Of a DNA stretch of 64,000 nt, positions 57,452 through 64,000 are shown one piece after another. The stretch comes from Caldalkalibacillus mannanilyticus JCM 10596. GTDB lineage: Bacteria; Bacillota; Bacilli; Caldalkalibacillales; JCM-10596. The notes under the pieces are model-generated. The model did not search any database. It had not been told where the DNA came from and saw only the letters and a program-made list of their open reading frames with translations. How positions within the stretch are numbered: position 1 is the stretch's first letter; every line of letters begins with the position of its first letter. The DNA is taken from assembly GCF_000615945.1 (NCBI RefSeq), contig NZ_BAMO01000005.1, positions 1-64,000 on the forward strand, written 5' to 3'. Both the position numbers and the translations under genes were made by a program.

Positions 57452-59107
57452 ATGATGAATAAAGCGGAAATGATTGATCTCCTTACTGGAGTGAAATCTT
57501 CAAAAAAAAGCTATTATACAGAATTAAAAGAAACCGTATTAGAATTACAAAAGAAAAACATGCAGCTAGAAATCATTAATGAAGTAACAAAAGGCTTTAA
57601 TGTAGATACATCAATGGATGTCATGTTGCACAACATCTTAGAAAAATTAAATCAAATTTTCACACTTGAACGTTTGTATCTAGCGGTTGTCGATCATAAT
57701 CAATTGCTCTTAGCTAATGTATACCCTTTAGATTCTAGTAAACTCCAACGCGGAACGATATTTCCGAAAGAAAACTCATTGTTTCAAACTGTATTTGAAA
57801 CCAAACAGCCTGTTACAAAGCATATCATTCCAAATAAAGCGGAAAAAATGTTTTTTGAGGATGCCATCCTCACACAAACAGATGCTCAATTTTTTATTTT
57901 ATATCCACTTGTGTGCAAAGGAGAAGTAATTGGGGTTTTTGGTTTTGAGAGTAATCATCAATTTGACTTTGCTCCTGGTGACTATGTCTTTTTTCAACAG
58001 CTTTCCGATCAGCTCGCAGCCTGTATTGAAAATATGAACTTGTATCATGCCGTATTAAAAAGTAAAAAGCAATGGGAGGAAACATTTCGTTCTGTTCCTA
58101 GTATGATTTTCGTCATTGATCGAAATGAAAGAATTACTTTATGTAACGAGGCAGTAAATAGGTTTGTTAAATTGGACGACCCATCCATCTATCAACAAAC
58201 CTTTCATCAGCTGCTTGAGATAGATGCCAAGGATAGCCCCTTAACAGAAGCCTACCAAACATTGAAAGCCACATCAAAACAACTAACGATTTTAAATCGA
58301 ATTTGTGAACTCCATTGTTATCCATCATTGAACGAAAAAAATGTAATGACTGAAATCATTGTTTCAATGAATGACATTACTGAAAAGCTACAAATTGAAG
58401 GACAGCTTATCCATTCTGGTAAATTAGCGGCAATTGGAGAGATGGCTGCAGGTGTAGCTCATGAGCTTAATAATCCGCTTACGGCTGTATTAGGGAATTC
58501 TCAATTGCTGCTAAGAACAACCAATAAAGAAAAAGTAGAATACAAGCTTTTAGAAGATATTCAGCAGTGTGGAATCCGTTGTAAACATATTATTAGTAGT
58601 TTATTAACGTTTTCCCGGCAAGATGAGTATGTTTTTCAGGAGTGTTCATTAAATAAAGCGGTTGAACAGGTGTTGAACTTGGTCCGGTACCAAATTGAAC
58701 GCCAAAATATTCAAATTGAACTACACTTGGATCATCATGTGTCTACTATTAATGGAAGCTTACAACAGATTGAGCAAATCGCTATAAACTTGCTGCTTAA
58801 TGCCAAGCAAGCTCTAGAAGAAATGGAAGTGGATAATAAAAAGATAGTAATCGAAACATGTGAAATGGTGATCGAGCAACAGAAAAAAGTTTGTCTGAGA
58901 ATTACTGATAATGGAGCCGGTATCAAAGCCCCAGATATTCAAACTATCTTTAACCCCTTTTTCACCACAAAAAAAGCGACAAAAGGTTCTGGGCTTGGTC
59001 TTTCAGTAAGCCTAGGTATTGCTAAAGCACATGGAGGGACAATCGAAGTAGAAAGCAAGGAAGGAAAGGGAAGTGTATTTACATTAGTCCTTCCAAAAAA
59101 AGAATGA
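57452..59107 (+). CDS. GAF/PAS-domain sensor histidine kinase
   Basis: Soluble 551-residue kinase without membrane helices. An N-terminal coiled coil, a GAF domain (about residues 45-195), a PAS domain (about 205-310), the dimerisation helix with phosphoacceptor in AGVAHELNNPLTAVLGNSQLLL and the ATPase with NLLLNAKQAL and GSGLGLSVSLGIAKAHGG. This class pairs with NtrC-type regulators; the sigma-54 activator gene is 13 bp downstream. The GAF and PAS domains may sense a cytoplasmic metabolite, perhaps an alcohol or aldehyde, which is inference. Confidence 0.92.
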   Translation: MMNKAEMIDLLTGVKSSKKSYYTELKETVLELQKKNMQLEIINEVTKGFNVDTSMDVMLHNILEKLNQIFTLERLYLAVVDHNQLLLANVYPLDSSKLQRGTIFPKENSLFQTVFETKQPVTKHIIPNKAEKMFFEDAILTQTDAQFFILYPLVCKGEVIGVFGFESNHQFDFAPGDYVFFQQLSDQLAACIENMNLYHAVLKSKKQWEETFRSVPSMIFVIDRNERITLCNEAVNRFVKLDDPSIYQQTFHQLLEIDAKDSPLTEAYQTLKATSKQLTILNRICELHCYPSLNEKNVMTEIIVSMNDITEKLQIEGQLIHSGKLAAIGEMAAGVAHELNNPLTAVLGNSQLLLRTTNKEKVEYKLLEDIQQCGIRCKHIISSLLTFSRQDEYVFQECSLNKAVEQVLNLVRYQIERQNIQIELHLDHHVSTINGSLQQIEQIAINLLLNAKQALEEMEVDNKKIVIETCEMVIEQQKKVCLRITDNGAGIKAPDIQTIFNPFFTTKKATKGSGLGLSVSLGIAKAHGGTIEVESKEGKGSVFTLVLPKKE

Positions 59108-59120
59108 AAGAGGCAATGAA

Positions 59121-60599
59121 ATGAGTAAGGATAGACCCAAAATATTAATCATTGATGACGAGGTTGAAGTTGGAAATTTTCTCTTCCATCTGCTCTCAAA
59201 TAAATATGACATCAAGATAGGATACAGTGGAAAGGATTGCGATCAGCTGCTAGAAACTGAACTCTTTCATCTGGCCATTCTCGACGTGAAATTGCCTGAT
59301 ACGAGTGGTTTAACATTACTAGCGAAAGTGAAGGAAAAATACCCCCTCTGCAAAACAATTGTCATGACTGGATACAGTACGATAAAGACGGCAGTTGAGG
59401 CGATTAAACTTGGGGCAAATGACTACATAGAAAAACCATTTGAAAGTATTGATCATTTAGAAGACCTAATAGCGAGTTTAGTTGATGGGACGGGAACAAC
59501 AGACCAAAATACGCTGGCTAAACTTGCTGAGGAATCAGGTTTCATAGTTGGGGAGAATCATGTAATGCAACAACTTATAACGATGGCACATAAAATTGCC
59601 AAAAAAAATGTCAATGTTCTCATAGAAGGGGAAACAGGAACTGGAAAAGAAGTATTAGCTCATTTTATCCATCTTGCTAGTCACCGAAGGGAGCAGCCTT
59701 TTCTCGGAATAAATTGTGGGGCGATTTCAGAAGACTTGTTAGAAAGTGAGCTTTTTGGACACATGAAAGGGGCATTTACTGGTGCGATCAAAGAAAAAAA
59801 GGGAATTTTTGAAATAGCAAGTAACGGTACTCTTTTTTTAGATGAGATTGGGGAAGCCTCATTGCCGACTCAGGTTAAACTTCTACGCGTTCTAGAAACT
59901 GGGGAATTTATGAAGGTTGGGGACGAAAGAATTCGGAAAACAAATACTAGAATCATTGCTGCCTCACATGTAAACTTATCAGAAGCTGTAAACGAAAAGC
60001 GATTTAGGGAGGATTTATTGTATCGTCTGGATGTGGTTAAATTAACCATCCCTCCATTGCGGCAAAGAAAGGAAGATCTCCCTATATTAATAGATTTTCT
60101 ATTAAAAAAACAGCGCGCTACACTTCGATTTTCAGATGAAGCTATGGCTGAATTTCTTGCCTATGATTGGCCAGGAAATATACGGGAATTAAACAATGTT
60201 ATCAAAAGAGCCATTGCTTTAGCGGATGATGACGTGACAGTCCTAACAACAAATTTTTTACCAGAAAAGCTGTTACAAAGTAAACACCAATACACGACTA
60301 CTACCAAACAAGCTAGTCATCAAGCATTAAATCAAACTAATCATCAAGCACCACATTTTGAGGAGTTTTTACATGAATGGAATAGAGAAATCCTCTCCTT
60401 ATGGGCCACCGACACTGAAATTGATCTGGAAACACTTTTACTTCGCGTGAAAAATCTTGAAACCGAGATTGGGAAAGCCTTTGTCCAAAAAATGCTTCGC
60501 GAAACGATTGGTGACCGTAAAGAAGCCGCCAAACGGTTACATATCAGTATGAGAAAGCTGCGTTACTTATTAAATGAAAAAGGTTGTCCAAAAAGGTAG
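59121..60599 (+). CDS. NtrC-family sigma-54-dependent response regulator
   Basis: 492 residues. Receiver domain with phosphoacceptor in LAILDVKLPDTSGLT; AAA+ domain with Walker A EGETGTGKEVLA, the sigma-54 contact loop GAFTGA and Walker B NGTLFLDEIGEA; C-terminal Fis-type helix-turn-helix DRKEAAKRLHISMRKLRYLL. The linker before the HTH is Gln/His-rich. The kinase lies immediately upstream. Likely target: the sigma-54 promoter of the zinc alcohol dehydrogenase. Followed by a strong terminator. Confidence 0.95.
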   Translation: MSKDRPKILIIDDEVEVGNFLFHLLSNKYDIKIGYSGKDCDQLLETELFHLAILDVKLPDTSGLTLLAKVKEKYPLCKTIVMTGYSTIKTAVEAIKLGANDYIEKPFESIDHLEDLIASLVDGTGTTDQNTLAKLAEESGFIVGENHVMQQLITMAHKIAKKNVNVLIEGETGTGKEVLAHFIHLASHRREQPFLGINCGAISEDLLESELFGHMKGAFTGAIKEKKGIFEIASNGTLFLDEIGEASLPTQVKLLRVLETGEFMKVGDERIRKTNTRIIAASHVNLSEAVNEKRFREDLLYRLDVVKLTIPPLRQRKEDLPILIDFLLKKQRATLRFSDEAMAEFLAYDWPGNIRELNNVIKRAIALADDDVTVLTTNFLPEKLLQSKHQYTTTTKQASHQALNQTNHQAPHFEEFLHEWNREILSLWATDTEIDLETLLLRVKNLETEIGKAFVQKMLRETIGDRKEAAKRLHISMRKLRYLLNEKGCPKR

Positions 60600-60627
60600 A
60601 AACACCTTTTTTGAACAACCTTTTTTT
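60579..60627 (+). terminator. terminator after the sigma-54 activator gene
   Basis: AAAGGTTGT-CAAAAAGGT pairs with ACCTTTTTTG-ACAACCTTT, then T-run. The left arm overlaps the last codons of the activator gene. Confidence 0.88.
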
Positions 60628-60692
60628 AAAAAAATTAATACATCTGCGGATATTGAAATGGGAAACATCCTTTATATTTTTTGTTAGAATGA

Positions 60693-61703
60693 TTACAGCG
60701 TCAAAACAATCCGCCCATTGATTTGTCCCTGCTCCATTTTTTCAAACACCTCATTAATACTCTGAAGCGAAGCGGTTTCAATGTTTGTTTTTACTTTCCC
60801 TTGCGCAGCAAATTCTAAGGCCTCCTGCATATCCTTACGGGTTCCAACAATGGAACCTCGAACTGTGACTCCATTAAGAACCGTATCAAAAATAGGAATC
60901 GGTAGATTATCATGCGGTAATCCAACAACCACAAGCGTTCCACCACGTTTCACGGATTGATACGCTTGTTCAAATGCTTTTTTCGTTACAGCTACACTTA
61001 TAGAGGCTTGAACTCCGCCTACTCGTTCCAAAATCGCTTCTACAGGATTTACTTTCATACCATTTATAGTTATATCTGCACCAAGTTTCGCTGCTAATTG
61101 CAACTTCTCATCTTGAATATCAACTGCAATTACGTTAAATCCCATTGCTTTGGCATATTGTAATGCAACATGACCAAGTCCTCCAATACCATAAATAGCA
61201 ACCCAATCACCTGGCTTCGCCTCTGAAACTTTTAATGCTTTATACGTTGTTACACCCGCACATAAGATAGGTGCTATTTCAACAGGATCAACATGTTCAG
61301 GTATTTTGGCTACATAATTAGCGGGAGCTTTGCAAAATTCTGCGTAGGCTCCATCAACAGAATATCCGCCATTCTCTTGGTCTGGACAAAGAGTTTCCCG
61401 ACCTGTTAAACAATACTCACATTCGCCACATGCCGAGAACAGCCATGGGATGCCAACTCGATCGCCAACTTTAATATTGGTTACACCTTCTCCAACCTCT
61501 GTAACAACTCCGACACCCTCGTGTCCTGGTATTAATGGAAGTTTTGGTTTAACGGGCCAATCACCATGTGCTGCATGTAAATCAGTATGACAAACTCCAC
61601 AAGCCTCAATTTTAACAAGAACCTCTCCACGTTCAATCCTTGGCTTTTCTACTTCTTTGATTTCTAGTTTTTGATTAAACTGATTGACCACAGCTGCTTT
61701 CAT
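60693..61703 (-). CDS. adhP: zinc-dependent alcohol dehydrogenase (AdhP/AdhT type)
   Basis: 336 residues. Catalytic zinc ligands in [12 protein letters not shown] and the HEGVG block; structural zinc lobe C-G-E-C-E-Y-C with a further C nearby; Rossmann motif [16 protein letters not shown]. Matches the AdhT/AdhP type of Bacillus that interconverts ethanol and acetaldehyde with NAD. Upstream is a near-perfect sigma-54 promoter, so the adjacent NtrC-type regulator probably activates it. Confidence 0.95.
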   Translation of the reverse strand: MKAAVVNQFNQKLEIKEVEKPRIERGEVLVKIEACGVCHTDLHAAHGDWPVKPKLPLIPGHEGVGVVTEVGEGVTNIKVGDRVGIPWLFSACGECEYCLTGRETLCPDQENGGYSVDGAYAEFCKAPANYVAKIPEHVDPVEIAPILCAGVTTYKALKVSEAKPGDWVAIYGIGGLGHVALQYAKAMGFNVIAVDIQDEKLQLAAKLGADITINGMKVNPVEAILERVGGVQASISVAVTKKAFEQAYQSVKRGGTLVVVGLPHDNLPIPIFDTVLNGVTVRGSIVGTRKDMQEALEFAAQGKVKTNIETASLQSINEVFEKMEQGQINGRIVLTL

Positions 61704-61741
61704 GTAAAATCCCTCCTAATTAAGATTCAATTATTTTTAAC

Positions 61742-61757
61742 GCAAGGAATGTGCCAA
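61742..61757 (-). promoter_or_regulatory. sigma-54 (-24/-12) promoter of the zinc alcohol dehydrogenase
   Basis: Minus strand TTGGCAC-ATTCC-TTGC matches the sigma-54 consensus TTGGCAC-N5-TTGCW, with the -24 GG and -12 GC at correct spacing. It ends 38 bases before the adh start. Confidence 0.9.
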
Positions 61758-61930
61758 TTTGAAAACCCTTACAAATTAAGCAATAAAACAAACAAGCTTT
61801 AAATGATGCCGTAATTTTGTTGAATTCGCCAAAAAATCGGCTAGAATTGCCTTTCTTTTGTCATTTGCACTTGCCTAGGCTGTATTGTCACCAACTAGCA
61901 ATGAATAGATTTACTAGGCAGGGAACAGTC

Positions 61931-61972
61931 AAAAACCGTCATCCCTTGCTATTCAGTAAAGGTTAACGGTTT
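61931..61972 (-). terminator. candidate terminator of the DoxX gene
   Basis: AAACCGT and ACGGTTT arms with a long loop, followed on the minus strand by T-rich sequence. Together with the sigma-54 region it fills the 313-base gap 61704-62016, in which I see no further gene; a 13-bp direct repeat (ATTTAATCAATCT) lies at about 61978-62003. Confidence 0.55.
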
Positions 61973-62016
61973 GATTATTTAATCAATCTATTTAATCAAT
62001 CTATTCCATAAATATA

Positions 62017-62559
62017 TTAGCGTTTCCAAGGAGTTCCTAGCTTAGGCAAAGCCCAGCGATCCAAGCCGTACCAACCAGCTACTTTCCATGCTAGTACTAG
62101 CCAAGTTGCAAGAATAAACAGAACGGGATTGGTGCTCAATGTCCCAGCGAGCAAGAAGCTTACATTCATCAATCCACCAAAGAATGCGGCAATTCCTGTT
62201 AGTAACCCTAAAATTAAACCTAATCCCACCAATACCTCTCCATAAGCTACAAAATAAGAAAATATGGTCGCATTGGGAAGGGCTATATTTTCAATAAACC
62301 AGGCATACCAGCCAGGAACATCTCCTCCTTCTGCTGCTTTTGCCAAGGCTCCTTGTAGATATCCACCAACTGCGGCACCCGCATTCTCTCCAGTCCAAGC
62401 GGGGTTAAAGACTTTCTTCCATCCTGCTGTCAACCATGCCCAGCCAACATACAGGCGAATCACTAGCCAAATCCAAGCGGAACGTGTGTCATTAAATAGA
62501 AAATTAGAAACAGGGTTTTCAGGTACAATGATGTGTTTATCTTTCATAACTGTGTTCAT
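62017..62559 (-). CDS. DoxX-family membrane protein
   Basis: 180 residues with about four membrane helices (WIWLVIRLYVGWAWLTAGWKK and FVAYGEVLVGLGLILGLLTG). DoxX proteins include the membrane subunit of thiosulfate:quinone oxidoreductase and small redox partners of the envelope. ATG follows AGGAGG. A perfect Fnr/Crp-type palindrome upstream is placed for class II activation. Single gene; the exact role in respiration is inferred. Confidence 0.85.
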   Translation of the reverse strand: MNTVMKDKHIIVPENPVSNFLFNDTRSAWIWLVIRLYVGWAWLTAGWKKVFNPAWTGENAGAAVGGYLQGALAKAAEGGDVPGWYAWFIENIALPNATIFSYFVAYGEVLVGLGLILGLLTGIAAFFGGLMNVSFLLAGTLSTNPVLFILATWLVLAWKVAGWYGLDRWALPKLGTPWKR

Positions 62560-62599
62560 TGGGTATCCCTCCTAATTTCTTGATGTATCTTACACCTTT

Positions 62600-62642
62600 A
62601 TGATACAATTACCCCTGCGCATCCGATGTGACGTACATCACA
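62600..62642 (-). promoter_or_regulatory. Fnr/Crp-type activator site and -10 box of the DoxX gene
   Basis: Perfect TGTGA-N6-TCACA palindrome (62627-62642). A minus-strand TATCAT -10 lies at 62600-62605, which would put the site centre at about -41.5, the classic class II position. Fnr is the expected factor in Bacillales. Confidence 0.8.
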
Positions 62643-62766
62643 CAAAGGTTGCTAATTATGAACAAATTAAGACTGTTCAAAATTTTCCAAGAAAAATCAA
62701 GGAGAAGTTAATAACTAGACTTCCCTCAAATGGAGGTTTTACTCCAACTTATGGTTAGAACCAAAT

Positions 62767-62798
62767 AAAAAAAGATGACCCCTGCTTAGAGCCATCTC
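62767..62798 (-). terminator. candidate terminator of the TPR-GGDEF gene
   Basis: A six-base AGATGG/TCATCT-type stem on the minus strand followed by T7. Weak stem but placed 20 bases past the stop. Confidence 0.5.
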
Positions 62799-62817
62799 TT
62801 GTTTCTCTTTCCTTTTT

Positions 62818-64000
62818 CTAAAAACAAATTTTATAGACCACCTTGTTCTTGCCTGTTCTTTTTGCTTCATGCACTAGCTCGTCCACTTCTTTAAAAACTT
62901 CTTCCACGGCTAAAGCAGATTTTTTACAAACGCCAGCACTTATGGTCGTTTTTAATTGATCATACTCCCATTCTAATGCTTCCACATTTTTTCTGATCCG
63001 TTCGATAATTTTGACAGCATCCTCCAGAGTAGTATCTTTGATGATGATAATAAATTCTTCTCCTCCATAGCGCCCGATCTCATCTTGCTCTCTGATCGAC
63101 ATCTTGATTGTATCAACCACTCGCTTTAATACGTCATCTCCAACAAGATATCCCAAAGTGTCATTAATGGATTTAAAATTATCAATATCGACTAAAGCAA
63201 TGACGCTATCCTTTTTAACCTCCTTGTCCAAAATTTCAAAGATCTTTTCGCGATTAAAGACTCCCGTTAGTCCATCTGTAATCGATTGATGGTACAACTG
63301 GTTTTTTAGTTGGTTAATTTTTTTATTTTCGTGTATTTTCCAAGTAATTGCACCAATTAATAGAAGAATCACTAGGGTAGAAAGATATAAGGAAATACGC
63401 TGGTATTCAATTTTCTTATTTTGTGCATTCTGCAATTCAAAAAGCAAATCAATCTTCCCTGTCAGTTCTTTTTCAGAAAACTCTCTCAGCTTAGAGGAGG
63501 CTTCATCCCAGCTTTTAAGCAGTTCAGGGTTTTTATCCCTTTCAATGATCCTCACGAAAATATCCGCCGCTTCTTGATAATCTCCATGCTCATAATAGCA
63601 CTCGCCAGAAACATTTCTACATAATTAAGATAGGAATAAGGTTTTTCGATATGCTGAATCGTTTCAAGGATTTCCCTACTAAAGTAATAGCTTGCAATCG
63701 CCTCTTCAATCATATGAAAATCCTGTTCAATTTGCCCTTTAAATACGTATAGAAAATACAAAGTCGGTTTAGAAATATAGAGGTCATTCGCCTTTTCAAT
63801 TAACACATTGATTTCTTTCAGAATAGCGGCTTTTTCTGATTCTTCTAGAGCAAACTTAGCCTTCGTTGATAATATGTTCCCTTCGGCAAGAAACTGCATA
63901 TTAAAGACCATATTGCTATTCTGCTCTACGCTTTGATACGCTGTCATGGCCGGTCCATAGTACTTCAATGCCTTCTCATACTCTTGATACGAATAATAAA
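62818..64000 (-). CDS. TPR-containing GGDEF diguanylate cyclase, partial, one-base frameshift
   Basis: Runs off the right edge, open at 64000. The visible part begins with TPR-like helices (KYYGPAMTAYQSVEQNS and others). The frame breaks near 63616-63622; one base restores NVSGECYYEHGDYQEAADIF. A membrane helix (ISLYLSTLVILLLIGAITW) follows, then a GGDEF domain with the active-site loop RYGGEEFIIII, which makes cyclic di-GMP. The RxxD inhibitory site is not obvious. TPR-GGDEF sensors of this plan respond to protein or peptide partners; the signal is unknown. Confidence 0.87.

Noticed and set aside
61978-62003. Tandem 13-bp repeat ATTTAATCAATCT
   Set aside because: Only two copies in AT-rich intergenic DNA; no relation to a known element or to CRISPR repeats.

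Overview
The window looks like a chromosomal segment of a Gram-positive, low-GC Bacillales (a Bacillus/Brevibacillus-type spore former). Supporting signs are strong AGGAGG-type ribosome sites with GTG and TTG starts, a KinB-type sporulation kinase, LipL, Fur, CIRCE, CcpA and Fnr type operators, lipoprotein signals and class D beta-lactamase and MphK-type resistance genes. The genus cannot be assigned from the sequence alone. No rRNA, tRNA, CRISPR array or insertion sequence was seen.

Layout. 0-2.7 kb, minus strand: a cstA transporter, a small CC-ended protein and an ArsA/Get3-type ATPase form an overlapping operon. 2.8-11 kb: an rRNA methyltransferase, a TerC-type exporter, a chemotaxis receptor, a Fur-box siderophore ATPase, a KinB-like kinase, Dps and an alanine symporter. 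11.2-16.4 kb: a large 2-hydroxyacyl-CoA dehydratase activase and its dehydratase-like partner. 16.5-22.3 kb: a complete oppABCDF peptide importer. 22.3-33 kb: ordinary single genes, including htpG behind a perfect CIRCE, two flavodoxin-fold oxidoreductases, one with an ArsR-type regulator, lipL, and a tiny two-gene unit with its own promoter and terminator. 33-39.4 kb: an accessory island of immunity-type genes (SMI1/KNR4, Imm11-like, DUF4303, DUF1963, ankyrin remnant), an AAA/DUF4143 ATPase and a degraded toxin tail. 39.5-44.5 kb: a ba3-type cytochrome oxidase operon with SCO and CtaG-like assembly proteins, headed by a perfect Fur palindrome. 44.6-50.2 kb: a secreted protein of unknown role, a PadR-controlled membrane operon, a class D beta-lactamase lipoprotein, an FHA winged-helix regulator, and a macrolide phosphotransferase preceded by a leader peptide and terminator. 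50.2-56 kb: an acetyltransferase, a helicase-nuclease, and a divergent MerR/MATE pair. 56-64 kb: an iron alcohol dehydrogenase, sensor kinase and sigma-54 activator; a zinc alcohol dehydrogenase with a sigma-54 promoter; an Fnr/Crp-type controlled DoxX protein; and a TPR-GGDEF protein running off the end.

About eighteen genes are broken by one-base frameshifts. Nearly all are single missing bases, many in short homopolymers, and all rejoin conserved protein sequence. This pattern fits residual sequencing error better than gene decay, so I annotate the joined reading frames as whole genes. True decay is likely only in the immunity island.

The most novel signals are the attenuator in front of the macrolide phosphotransferase (15-residue leader with an R-F-R motif plus a terminator), the CstA/CC-protein/ArsA operon, the perfect Fur box over a terminal oxidase operon, the immunity-gene island, and two small secreted or membrane peptide loci.
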